A stretch of DNA of 64,000 nucleotides from Streptomyces canus. GTDB taxonomy: Bacteria > Actinomycetota > Actinomycetes > Streptomycetales > Streptomycetaceae. This document shows positions 55,032-63,255 of the stretch, one piece after another (the stretch's first letter is position 1; each line of letters begins with the position of its first letter). The notes beneath the pieces were generated by a model. The model was given only the letters and a program-made list of their open reading frames with translations. It was not told the DNA's origin and searched no databases. The stretch covers positions 186,001 to 250,000 of the forward strand of contig NZ_KQ948656.1 of NCBI RefSeq assembly GCF_001514145.1, read 5' to 3'. The position numbers were made by a program, and so were the translations under genes.

Positions 55032-55529
55032 TCAGGTGGCCAGCGTGATGGTGGTCGGTGTGCCGTGCCAGGCCATCCTCGCGTAGGGGCACAGTGCGTC
55101 GGCCCGCTGCAGGAGCGGGGTGGCGACCTCAGGGGTGACGCCCGGCCAGCTGACGACCAGGTCGATGTGCAGGACGTATCCGCCGTCCTGCGGACTGCGT
55201 CCGAACGCCACCCTCGCCTCGACGGATATCGCGGCGGGGTCGAGCGCGGCCTGTCGTGCGACGAGGCTCAGCGCGCCGTGGAAGCAGGCCGCGAACCCGG
55301 CGGCGAACAGCTGCTCGGGATTGGTTCCCCGGCCGTCGCCGCCCAGTTCGGCGGGCAGACGCAGGTCGAGGTCGAGGATTCCGTCGTCCGAGCGTGCCCT
55401 CCCCGAGGCTCTCCCGTGGGACGCCGTCCCGCCGGTCACGGTCACCGTCGTGGTGTAGAGGGGAGCGAAGGAGTTCCCGTCGAAGTCGTTCTCGGTGGAC
55501 AGGTCGGGGGGCTGGATCGGCTCGGTCAC
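55032..55529 (-). CDS. OsmC/Ohr organic hydroperoxide resistance protein
   Basis: 165-aa OsmC-fold thiol peroxidase. The two redox cysteines lie in GFAACFHGAL (about residue 82) and DALCPYARMA (about residue 145), as in Ohr/OsmC. It has the NPEQLFAAG helix start and RLPAELGG strand. It detoxifies organic or fatty-acid peroxides using lipoylated or thiol partners. The 5' region carries a near-match ECF promoter at 55641-55667, in keeping with a peroxide/redox regulon. Confidence 0.9.
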   Translation of the reverse strand: MTEPIQPPDLSTENDFDGNSFAPLYTTTVTVTGGTASHGRASGRARSDDGILDLDLRLPAELGGDGRGTNPEQLFAAGFAACFHGALSLVARQAALDPAAISVEARVAFGRSPQDGGYVLHIDLVVSWPGVTPEVATPLLQRADALCPYARMAWHGTPTTITLAT

Positions 55530-55640
55530 CGCGTCGCTCCCGTGGTGCTGCGACGTGCCGGATCAGCTGGGCTGCAAGTCATCGTGAGCGCGCCTTTGCG
55601 TCGTGGTGTCCCCGGATACCGGACAACCGGATGACTGGAA

Positions 55641-55667
55641 GACCGACGAGTAGCCGCTCTTGTGACG
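55641..55667 (-). promoter_or_regulatory. ECF-type promoter (one -35 mismatch) before OsmC/Ohr
   Basis: Minus strand CGTCACA (55661-55667), 16-bp spacer, GGTC (55641-55644) followed by TTCC; 112 bp before the start, so a leader of about 100 nt is predicted. Confidence 0.55.
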
Positions 55668-55699
55668 CGCGCGGCCTCGGTCAGCAGGGCCTCGAATCC

Positions 55700-56139
55700 A
55701 TGACCCTCCTGGTCGCCGCCGTCATCGTCCACGACGAGACCATTAACCGAGTCGTCCTCCTCCAGCGCAGCCAGAACGCCAAGTTCGCCCAGGGCATGTG
55801 GGACCTCCCCGTCGGCAAGAGTGAACCCGGCGAGCCCATCACCGAAACCGCCGTACGCGAGCTGTACGAAGAGACCGGCCTGACCGTGATGCCAGAGTCC
55901 CTGAAAGTCGCCCACATCAGCAACGGCGCCTGGGCGGGGAAGCCCCCAACGGCCTCCTCACCATCGTCTTCGCCGCCCACGAATGGACCGGCGAACCCGA
56001 GAACAGGGAACCTCGAAAGCACGCCCAGGTCTGCTGGGTCGGCGCCGACTCCATCCCCGAGGAGTTCGTGGATACCACCGCCAGCGCCCTCCATCGCTAC
56101 CTCAGCGACGGGCCCCAGGTCTCGCTCGACGGTTGGTAA
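55700..56139 (+). pseudogene. NUDIX hydrolase, frameshifted
   Basis: It starts as MTLLVAAVIVHDETINRVVLLQRS and carries an intact Nudix box (GKSEPGEPITETAVRELYEETGL). After about 80 residues, near 55940 (GCGGGGAAGCCCCC), the reading shifts by one base. It then continues in another frame as APNGLLTIVFAAHEWTGEPE through to SLDGW and TAA 56139. Both halves are clearly coding-like, so a single indel in a G/C run has broken the gene, or there is a sequencing error. Confidence 0.75.
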
Positions 56140-56748
56140 GAGAGGCCACCCGACACAGCGGTGCACTGTGCTACGCCGCCAACAGCCGGATCCCAGGGTT
56201 GCGTCCAGTGCAGCCATGTATCACTCGGCGGAGGCAATTCGCGGCCGTGGCGGCGGGGCCGGGACTCTGTCCGAGCCGTCGGGACCACGATGGTTCTCCA
56301 CTGCATCAATCGGTGACCCGACCACCCTGGCAACGAAGCCATCGATCTGCGCAGCTTGAGGTCTTGACTGGCGTCTAGCCGAGAGCTCTTATCGCGCGGT
56401 CGCTCTGCCTCGGTGCGAGGCGGCGGCTGAACCGGCGATATCGAGACGTCCCCCACGCGTCGCTGCGTAACTGGGCCCCACCAATTCGTAAGGCGCGATA
56501 GCCGGGGACAGGGGCGTTTCGACGGGGCGCCGCCGACGGGACCCGGGGCGGTCCACGTGTCGCCGTCCCTTCCCGGCCGCCAACGCCTTGGACACAGCTT
56601 GACTTGCTGACTCACCCACGACGAATCGTTGCGTCAGTCTCGTCGAATGCGCCGCCGAACGGAGTGCCGCCGAGTCGACCGCGCAGAACGAAGTCAGCTT
56701 GCACGGCTGCACCGGACTGGAGCAGCTTTTGGTCCACTACCGGTGTTT

Positions 56749-56904
56749 GTCCGGAAGACGAGACCACAGGCGCGAGCCGCAGCCACGCTGCTTGTTTCCG
56801 GCCTGCGCGGATTGTGCCAGGACCGCCTTGTGACCCATGACGTCGCCCGTACCGACGCGGCAGCCGATCGTCTCATCGACGGAGCTACCGCAGCGCCTCG
56901 CTGA
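56749..56904 (+). pseudogene. Possible TetR-type regulator C-terminal fragment
   Basis: The short reading AAATLLVSGLRGLCQDRLVT followed by HDVARTDAAADRLIDG resembles the last helices of many TetR-family regulators. It ends at TGA 56904, and no HTH region lies upstream in any frame. The rest of 56140-57041 shows no supportable gene. The assignment is by pattern only. Confidence 0.3.
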
Positions 56905-57041
56905 CCCACGGCGCTGATCACCCACCGCTCCCCCGGAACTCGTCTCCCATCGGACGCGGGTAAGGGCAGACTGCGACATACCGACGTGGATGGCATGAGT
57001 GCCGCGGCGGCTGTAGCTCAGTTCGCATCATTCGGTTCGGG

Positions 57042-57407
57042 TCACAAGGTCGTAGCCGCCCCGGTGGCCATGTCCTCGGGGGCCGACGCCGCGGAACCCT
57101 CGCGCCGCGGCGGAGCGATCACGAGACGGGACGGTGCGGCGACGAACGACGCCTGGGGTGCCGAGGCTTTCTCGCGGCCCCCGTTGGCGATGACGACGGC
57201 GATGTAGGGCAGGCCGATACCGAGGACCAGCGCGACAAGCGCAACGGGCCGTTCGACGTTCCACAGAGTGGCAGCCAGGATCACCGCCACCGTACGCACC
57301 GACATGGCAATGACGTAGCGTCGCTGCCGGGCGCGGATGTCCTCGTTCAGCCCTTTCCGCGCCGCGGTGATCCGGAAGACCTGGACGTTGCTCTGCTTGC
57401 TGATCAC
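57042..57407 (-). CDS. DUF3099 membrane protein
   Basis: 121-aa protein with the DUF3099 signature VFRITAARKGLNEDIRARQRRYVIAMSVRT, followed by two membrane helices (about residues 35-75). Family members are small actinobacterial membrane proteins of unknown function. It uses a GTG start at 57407 and lies downstream of, and in line with, the XRE regulator gene pair. Confidence 0.78.
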   Translation of the reverse strand: MISKQSNVQVFRITAARKGLNEDIRARQRRYVIAMSVRTVAVILAATLWNVERPVALVALVLGIGLPYIAVVIANGGREKASAPQASFVAAPSRLVIAPPRREGSAASAPEDMATGAATTL

Positions 57408-57449
57408 GCTTCATCGCCTGCCTGTCTTGGACTTCCTGGTCAATGGGGA

Positions 57450-57758
57450 TCATGTGCTGCGCATGGTGCCGAAAGGCTGACGCGCAGCCGCGGCTACCTG
57501 AAAGACCCGGCACGCTTCAACCCGCGTCTCTGGCAGGAGAACGTCGTCGACAAAGAAAGTACCGATAACCCGAGGCACTTCATCGACGGGGTCGAGCACA
57601 TAGCTATGGTTGAGCTTCCTGTCGATGAGGACATACCTGCCGTACGTATTGACAGCATCGCCGCCGCATCTGTGACAGCAGTCCCCGCGAAGGTCCTCGT
57701 CACATGCGGACGAGCAGTCCGGCCGGCGTGCTGCGAAGGTGCAGGTGGTCGTCGTCAC
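57450..57758 (-). CDS. Cys-rich small hypothetical protein coupled to XRE gene
   Basis: 102-aa ORF whose GTG start overlaps the TGA of the XRE regulator (GTGA). It has an N-terminal Cys cluster (CSSACDEDLRGDCCHRCGG) and a C-terminal part with an orderly pattern (YVLIDRKLNHSYVLDPVDEV, GTFFVDDVLLPETRVEACRVF). Third-position bias is weaker than that of its neighbours. A TGTCACA-like string at 57671-57677 falls inside it. No family is recognised; it is moderately supported by the overlap. Confidence 0.45.
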   Translation of the reverse strand: MTTTTCTFAARRPDCSSACDEDLRGDCCHRCGGDAVNTYGRYVLIDRKLNHSYVLDPVDEVPRVIGTFFVDDVLLPETRVEACRVFQVAAAARQPFGTMRST

Positions 57759-58624
57759 CAGGGGCGGGCCGTGTTGACCGAACTCGCCGTCCCCTCCGCG
57801 ATGGGCAGCAAAGACAGGAGTTGCAGGTTGGTGTGGCTCTCCGTGCCCGGTACCGCTGTGTAGACGACGAGCCGCTGCGATTGCTCTGGGTCCACGAGCG
57901 TCTGGCAGTGCAGTTCAAGCGCCCCGACCTGTGAGTGCAGAAAGCGTTTGGAGGCGCAGTGGGGCCCCAGGACGAGGTGCTCGTGCCACAGTGCGGCGAA
58001 CTCGGAGCTCTCCTGGCTGAGTGCGTCGACGAGCTTCGCGGCACGGGAGTTTTCGCCGTCGTGTGTGTAGGCGACGTGGAGGTCCGCTGCCATCAGACGG
58101 CTCTGTGCGGCGTGGTCGCTCTCGGGATGTACGAGCCGGGAGGCCGGGTCGGTGAACCAGCGGTAGTGGGCGCTGCGCGCCAAGCCCGTGTAGGCGGTCT
58201 CGTCGCCCAGGAGCGCAACCGCGGGCCGTGTTTGCTTCAGGGTTTCGCCAAGGTGGTTCATCACCTGGGCGGGTGTGTCTTCCAGGTGGTCCAGGATGCG
58301 CATCATTCCTGGACTGATGTGGTCACCGCGCCGCACACGGCGAGGCGCGGTGTGGCCGGCGATCCAAAACAGATGATCTCGCTCTTCCAACGACAGATGC
58401 AGACCTCGGGCTATTGCGGCAAGCACCTGCTCAGACGGGTGAGGGCCCCGCGGTTGTTCGAGCCGGCCGTAGTAGTCGACTGATATGTCGCACAGTGCCG
58501 CGACTTCCTCGCGGCGCAGTCCACCCGTGCGCCTGCGACGTCCACGGGGCAGACCCACGTCCTCAGGCTGCAGTGACTCTCGGCGCGCCCGCAGGAACGC
58601 CGCCAGTGCTGCTCGGTCTGCCAT
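57755..58624 (-). CDS. XRE-family regulator with MmyB-like ligand domain
   Basis: 289-aa regulator. The N-terminal XRE helix-turn-helix reads LRREEVAALCDISVDYYGRLEQPRGPHPS, and the C-terminal MmyB-like domain includes LGETLKQTRPAVALLGDETAY and FTDPASRLVHPESD. This family is abundant in Streptomyces and usually controls an adjacent dehydrogenase or oxidoreductase. Here the divergent side holds only a folD remnant. ATG 58624 follows GAAGGGGAAGCT. Confidence 0.9.
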   Translation of the reverse strand: MADRAALAAFLRARRESLQPEDVGLPRGRRRRTGGLRREEVAALCDISVDYYGRLEQPRGPHPSEQVLAAIARGLHLSLEERDHLFWIAGHTAPRRVRRGDHISPGMMRILDHLEDTPAQVMNHLGETLKQTRPAVALLGDETAYTGLARSAHYRWFTDPASRLVHPESDHAAQSRLMAADLHVAYTHDGENSRAAKLVDALSQESSEFAALWHEHLVLGPHCASKRFLHSQVGALELHCQTLVDPEQSQRLVVYTAVPGTESHTNLQLLSLLPIAEGTASSVNTARPW

Positions 58625-58759
58625 AGCTTCCCCTTCTCATTGTTACGGGGCCGTGCCGACTTCTACGGAGGCGGGGGTGTCGGCGCCGGGATGCCGGGGG
58701 CAACCCGGCCTGAACGGATCCGGTGCGTAGAAAGCGGCTGCGGCCGACGGGTGGGGTGC

Positions 58760-58940
58760 CGCGTGCCGAGCCGGTTCGCGGCGGCTTCGACGGTCTGCGC
58801 TAGCAGGACGGCAATGGTCATCGGCCCGACACCGCCGGGAACCGGGGTGAAGGAGCATCCCGGCCGGTTTGCCAGGAATCGCGCTGCGACCCACCACGAC
58901 GGCATGCTTGCCGGCCAGGCCGACGTCGTACGCCTGCCCA
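58760..58940 (-). pseudogene. folD remnant with internal deletion
   Basis: The minus strand reads LAGKHAVVVGRSAIPGKPAGMLL, the NADP-binding start of bifunctional methylenetetrahydrofolate dehydrogenase/cyclohydrolase. In another frame it continues TPVPGGVGPMTIAVLLAQTV, the C-terminal FolD signature. About 90 residues between the two signatures are missing and the frame changes. The N-terminal catalytic domain is absent. The remainder of 58625-59131 shows nothing else. Confidence 0.7.
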
Positions 58941-59131
58941 CCTCTGCGCGGTGACGTCAGTGCATGTGAACATTCCTGACGCATCCACACACCAGATGCC
59001 TCCCGAACTCGCAGACGAGTGCTGCTGCTGGAAGTGAAGAAGCCGCCGCCAGCATGATCACCGCAGGATGACCTCGCTGGCGGCAGTCGGACATGCTTGT
59101 GTCACGCGGTCGAAATTCCCACAAACACGGT

Positions 59132-61057
59132 CTAGTTGTCTTCCCAGTGCCGCGTGGCGGTGGTCGCGGTGACGTCATTGGCGTAGACGAGTGCCACGCG
59201 GTGGTTGTACTGGATGGTGTACATCTTCTTGCTGCCGATGACGACCGTTCCGGATGAGGCGAAGTAGTCGTCGGTGGCTGTCGCCGGCTGGGTGGCGACG
59301 TAGGCCTGTCCCGCCGGGACCGAGTACATGCTCAACGGTGCTTGCGTCGACGCGCCCAGGCCGGCGGGGTACTCGGACTTGTCCGGGTAGCTGGATCCGT
59401 AGACAGCCACGGGTGTGGTGCCTGCGGGCTCGATGATCTTCACGCCGTAGACGGGCCGGGTGTTCTTGCCTTCGGGGTTGTGGAACCAGACCTTGGCGCC
59501 GCTGTACCAGACGGCAGTCCAGTCGCCCTGAACCTCGGCGACGACAAACTGCTGGCCGGCCTGTGCGGTGCTGCCCCAGTCGTTGATTCGATTCGTGCCG
59601 GCAGCGGTCCCATGGATCGCCTGGTCACCGAAGAGGGGTGCCTCCGCGTCGGGAGCGGTGCGCAGGTACACGAAGTTCGACGCTTGCTGCTTGTCTGTGC
59701 AGGATGTCGTGGCGCCCGTCGGATCGTCGGACGGGCAGACCTGGACCGTCTGCACATTGTCGTCGAAGGGCGGGTCGATGGATACGACCGAGCCCTCGGA
59801 CGGGACGCTGTGCAGTCCGCTGATGGGGCGGCCGAGCAGGCGCATGAAGTGGTCCCAGTCCCAACCGTTGCCCGGGTCCCAGTGCATGCCGGACACCAGC
59901 GAGGAGTTCGGCCCGGCAACGTTGTCGTGGCCCAGGACGTGCTGACGGTCCAGAGGGATGTCGAAACGGTCCGCAAGGTACGTCACGAGGTCGGCCGTGG
60001 CCTGGTACTGCGCCTCGGTGTACCAGGTCGCGCCCTGCACGGCGTATCCCTCATGCTCGATACCGATGGAGTGCAGGTTCGTGGAGTAGTTGCCCGCGTG
60101 GAAGGCGATGTTCTTCGTGGGCACCATCTGCGTCACCGCGCCGTCCGAGGACCGCATCACGTAGTGCGTCGAGGCGACGTTCTTCGGGTCTGCGAGTCCC
60201 GCGACCCCGGAGTCGTAGGAGCCCTCCAGGTCGTGAATCACGATGGTGTCGATCCGTATGCCGTTGGCAGGCCGGTTCGAGACCTGGCCGCCGGCCGGAG
60301 AGCCGGCGACAAACGTGCAGGCCACGGTCGACGGACATTCGGTGTCGACGTCTGTTGTGGCCTTGAGGTGCAACTGGTCGATCTGCGCATCTGCAGTCCG
60401 CACCGAAGGACTGGCTTTCAGCTGGACCTGCTGACCGTCGTCTGTGACATCGGCAGCTCCACTGCGGATGGTGCCGTAGACGCGGTTCGCGAAGCGAACG
60501 GCGCCCTGCCTCTGGGTCGACTGGCTGTAGCGGGCCACGGCGCCGTACCACTGCGACGGGTCTGCCGGCGTGCCGTCAGTTACCTGCTTCGCGTAGGAGG
60601 CGAGTAGCGCCGCACCGCCTCGAATGTTCTCCGCGGGGTCCTTCCGCAGTGTCTCCGGGCTCTGTCCGGTGAGTTTCGCGGCAGCCTGCAGCGTGTGCAG
60701 GGCCGGATTCGAGGCGAGGGAGGCGAGGTCACTGCGTCCCGCGGCACCCGCGTCACCGCCGGCGAGCATCGCCGGGGTGACGTCGGTGAGGTGCATGGGC
60801 CCAAAACCGCCGTCGGTGCTGGGCTGTGCGCCGTGTGACTGCCACCCCGACTCCTGGTAGGCCACGCCGAGCAGGACGCTGAGGGGAACGTGGTACTCAG
60901 CGGCTGCCGCTGTGAAGTCCTGCTGCCGGGAGTCGCCGTGGGAGTCGCCGGCACCCTCGGCCAGCGCGGTGAACGGCAGCGTGGCAAGGCTCCCTGCTAC
61001 CAGCGCGCCGATCGCAAGGGCGACCGAGGGACGGAGCCGCACTCTTCTCTTGTGCAA
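59132..61057 (-). CDS. Secreted N-acetylmuramoyl-L-alanine amidase
   Basis: 641-aa exported cell-wall hydrolase. A signal peptide ([34 protein letters not shown]) is followed by a lysozyme-like domain ([20 protein letters not shown]). An Amidase_2 domain follows with zinc His in [25 protein letters not shown] and VLGHDNVAG. The C-terminal part has SH3-like repeats ([16 protein letters not shown]). TTG 61057, preceded by AAGGATC, is the likely start because the signal peptide begins there. Likely role: peptidoglycan turnover. A weaker ECF-type promoter lies upstream. Confidence 0.88.
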   Translation of the reverse strand: MHKRRVRLRPSVALAIGALVAGSLATLPFTALAEGAGDSHGDSRQQDFTAAAAEYHVPLSVLLGVAYQESGWQSHGAQPSTDGGFGPMHLTDVTPAMLAGGDAGAAGRSDLASLASNPALHTLQAAAKLTGQSPETLRKDPAENIRGGAALLASYAKQVTDGTPADPSQWYGAVARYSQSTQRQGAVRFANRVYGTIRSGAADVTDDGQQVQLKASPSVRTADAQIDQLHLKATTDVDTECPSTVACTFVAGSPAGGQVSNRPANGIRIDTIVIHDLEGSYDSGVAGLADPKNVASTHYVMRSSDGAVTQMVPTKNIAFHAGNYSTNLHSIGIEHEGYAVQGATWYTEAQYQATADLVTYLADRFDIPLDRQHVLGHDNVAGPNSSLVSGMHWDPGNGWDWDHFMRLLGRPISGLHSVPSEGSVVSIDPPFDDNVQTVQVCPSDDPTGATTSCTDKQQASNFVYLRTAPDAEAPLFGDQAIHGTAAGTNRINDWGSTAQAGQQFVVAEVQGDWTAVWYSGAKVWFHNPEGKNTRPVYGVKIIEPAGTTPVAVYGSSYPDKSEYPAGLGASTQAPLSMYSVPAGQAYVATQPATATDDYFASSGTVVIGSKKMYTIQYNHRVALVYANDVTATTATRHWEDN

Positions 61058-61158
61058 GATGCTGATCCTTATGCGGTTGAAAACCTGTCGAAGAAGCCAC
61101 CGCCGGGCGGTCGAGCAGCCCAATCGCTGGAACGATCCGGAGGCGCCGATGCCAACAT

Positions 61159-61185
61159 GACAGGCCAGCCAGGCGAGTTGTGACA
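61159..61185 (-). promoter_or_regulatory. ECF-type promoter before amidase
   Basis: Minus strand TGTCACA (61179-61185), 16-bp spacer, TGTC (61159-61162) followed by ATG, about 100 bp before the amidase start. The -10 is less typical than in other members. Confidence 0.45.
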
Positions 61186-61277
61186 CCGATGCTACGGACC
61201 GGAACGTATCAGCGCCGTGATCCGTCCGCGAGGCAACGATCCTTCTCGGCCCAGTAGCACAGGTGACCGGCCACCCC

Positions 61278-61520
61278 TCAGCGATCGGGCCAGTCGGGGC
61301 GATCACTCCCCCTCCGGCGGGTGCTGTACTGCTGCAGCAGTGTGTCCGCCGCAACTAGCGCCTGCTCGGCGGTGCGCACTCCGGTCATGACACACAGCGT
61401 GTACTTCGCGTCCTCCAGAGCCCGCCTGGTCCGGCCCGTGGGGCAGACGTCGTACTCGATCCGCGCTTGCGCGAACCGGGCGAGCGCAATACGCACTTCC
61501 TTCTCCACAGGAACGATCAC
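61278..61520 (-). CDS. DUF5133-like small protein
   Basis: 80-aa protein ([16 protein letters not shown] from GTG 61520, with GAGGGA upstream; GTG 61547 is an alternative). The core [20 protein letters not shown] and [20 protein letters not shown] match the DUF5133 pattern of small Streptomyces proteins. Function unknown. It is transcribed from an ECF-type promoter that faces another one across 49 bp. Confidence 0.7.
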   Translation of the reverse strand: MIVPVEKEVRIALARFAQARIEYDVCPTGRTRRALEDAKYTLCVMTGVRTAEQALVAADTLLQQYSTRRRGSDRPDWPDR

Positions 61521-61688
61521 TGCGGTTCCCTCTCCCTCTTGCAGCACAGTCCTTCAGGCGCCCTTATTCCTCCGGCACGTTGGCCAACCGCACGCCAACT
61601 CCCCCGACAGAGGGCACAGAAAATGGAGCCTGCCTTCACACGCACTGATTCGGCGAGTCGGCGGCTCACTTGGCCGTCCTCACACAAG

Positions 61689-61715
61689 GACCACCCAGAG
61701 CACCTGTTTGTGACA
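61689..61715 (-). promoter_or_regulatory. ECF-type promoter before DUF5133-like gene
   Basis: Minus strand TGTCACA (61709-61715), 16-bp spacer, GGTC (61689-61692) followed by CTTG. The string AGCCGTGG is directly upstream of the -35. Confidence 0.68.
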
Positions 61716-61764
61716 CCACGGCTGGAGGGACGACCTTTCACGCGCTGGCCGCTCGCCAACACAG

Positions 61765-61791
61765 TGTCACACCTAGGGCATGCACTCGGTC
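61765..61791 (+). promoter_or_regulatory. ECF-type promoter before the membrane-protein gene
   Basis: TGTCACA 61765-61771, 16-bp spacer, GGTC 61788-61791 followed by TCTAT. It is divergent from the 61689 promoter and directed at the frameshifted membrane-protein gene about 120 bp downstream. Confidence 0.65.
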
Positions 61792-61908
61792 TCTATGGTC
61801 GGGCAGCTCCGATGGGGGCTCAAAGTCCCTTCCTGGCTACCGATTTACTGTGCCACGACCGATACTCGATGGCAGAGACACACGGAACAACATCTCATGG
61901 TGCGTTTC

Positions 61909-62140
61909 ATGGATAAATCAAAGGTCCAATCCAGGCGCGGGACTTTCGCGAGACGCATCTGGTTCCAGAGGCTGCCCGACCAGCCGACGATAACGCCCCC
62001 CGGTTCCGGCACTCCGAGGCCTTTCTCAACGCCGAACGTGCACGCCTTGCCGCCCAGCCGGGTCTTGGATTTGCCGGGCTACTGGTAGTCGTTCCACTGG
62101 CCGCACTGCTCGCCTTCGGACCGGACGGTGCCGAGAGCGC
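61909..62140 (+). pseudogene. Out-of-frame N-terminal part of the membrane-protein gene
   Basis: The start MDKSKV at ATG 61909 lies in one frame. From about 61925 a second frame gives a convincing coding stretch (QARDFRETHLVPEAARPADD, HSEAFLNAERARLAAQPGLG, LLVVVPLAALLAFGPDG) that runs until about 62150. There the reading moves to the frame of the 62128-63150 ORF. Two single-base shifts would join all three into one protein of roughly 410 residues. Confidence 0.5.
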
Positions 62141-63150
62141 GGTGGTCATCCCTCTCGCCACTGATGACGTTCGCACTGCCGGTTGTCTCCATGGTCGCGT
62201 TCTGGTGGGAGGACTGGCCGGGTTCGACCCCGCGCCCTGGTTGGTCGGCCCTTGTGGACACGCTTCTGATCGCAGCGGCGGGTATTGCCCTGGCGGCCGT
62301 CGGCCGGATGATCGTGGGCCATTTCGACGTGTCCGGCCTCTTCAACCCCACCCCGGAACTCGGCAGCGCATCCTTGTATCCCGCCGCAATGCCGCTGGGA
62401 CTCACGGTCTTCACCGCGATGCTGCAACTCACCCTCGTGGGCGAGGGCTGGCCGTTCAAGCGACTGCCCAGGCTGGTCGCGGGTTTCGCAGCGCTGGCAC
62501 TCTCCTGGGGACTGGCTCTCCTCGTGCAGTACACGGCGTACAGATTCCGCGCGCCGGCGGGCTCCGGCCTGACCAGTCAGGATGGTCCCTTCTCGCACGA
62601 GGACCTCAGTGCCGTGTTCGCGCTGTGCGGGGCGTGGCAGGTCTGGTTCTTCATCGTTTGGCGTGGCTGGCCGTTGAACAAACTCGGCGGGCGATGGCTT
62701 CGGATCGCTCTGGGGAATCTGCTCGTGGTCGCCGACACGGCGTTCAGCTTCGCACTGCCCGACGGTTTGTTCGGCGTGGCGGCACGTACCATCCTTGCCA
62801 CCGTTACCAGTTTCAGCGCAGCCGGGCTGCTGGTGGCCATGCTCTTCGAGGGAGCCTTCCGCTCCCAGATGTCCGCGGCGTGGGAGCGGGCGACAACTCT
62901 CTTTGTCTCGGTGGTTGTGGGTGCCGGGCTCTTCGGCGGGCTGATCACCCGTGCGGGCACGCTCACCTGGACAACCTCAAGTGCCGAGGGATGGGTGTCC
63001 CATGTATGCGTGAACGCCCTGGGCTCGGGCGTGCTTTTGCATGTGGGTGTCAGCCGCCGTTGGCCGCTTAAGCGTACGACCGCGCCTGTGCAGCGGTCGG
63101 CAGCACATCCGCCGGCCGACGATCCGGGGTTGAGCAGTTCGACACCCTGA
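62128..63150 (+). CDS. Polytopic membrane protein with repeated Trp-Pro motif
   Basis: 340-codon open frame that probably represents the larger, C-terminal part of a frameshifted gene beginning at 61909. It has about eight membrane helices (FALPVVSMVAFWW, TLLIAAAGIALAAVG, AGFAALALSWGLALLVQY and others). A W-x-x-W-P or x-W-P-[FL]-[KN] motif recurs at WEDWPG, GEGWPFKRL, WRGWPLNKL and RRWPLKRT, which suggests internal duplication. The family is not recognised. It lies downstream of an ECF-type promoter. Confidence 0.65.
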   Translation: MPRARWSSLSPLMTFALPVVSMVAFWWEDWPGSTPRPGWSALVDTLLIAAAGIALAAVGRMIVGHFDVSGLFNPTPELGSASLYPAAMPLGLTVFTAMLQLTLVGEGWPFKRLPRLVAGFAALALSWGLALLVQYTAYRFRAPAGSGLTSQDGPFSHEDLSAVFALCGAWQVWFFIVWRGWPLNKLGGRWLRIALGNLLVVADTAFSFALPDGLFGVAARTILATVTSFSAAGLLVAMLFEGAFRSQMSAAWERATTLFVSVVVGAGLFGGLITRAGTLTWTTSSAEGWVSHVCVNALGSGVLLHVGVSRRWPLKRTTAPVQRSAAHPPADDPGLSSSTP

Positions 63151-63255
63151 CAATGCCGGAACTCCCTGCGCGTCCCCGAACCGGAGCTCACCGTGACATC
63201 ATCATTTCGGCCTTGATCGACTGCGGTGTTGTTATGCTCCCGTGCGGGGGTCAAG

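Noticed and set aside
57010..57066. tRNA-like string GGCTGTAGCTCAGTT followed by GGTTCG
   Set aside because: No complementary acceptor or anticodon arm can be formed, and most of it is the 3' end of the DUF3099 gene.
57651..57677. TGTCACA-N16-TGTC match on the minus strand
   Set aside because: Lies inside the Cys-rich ORF with no suitable start close downstream; kept out of the promoter set.
58644..58671. TGTTACG before the XRE gene region
   Set aside because: No TGTC/GGTC element at 16 bp and wrong orientation for the XRE gene.
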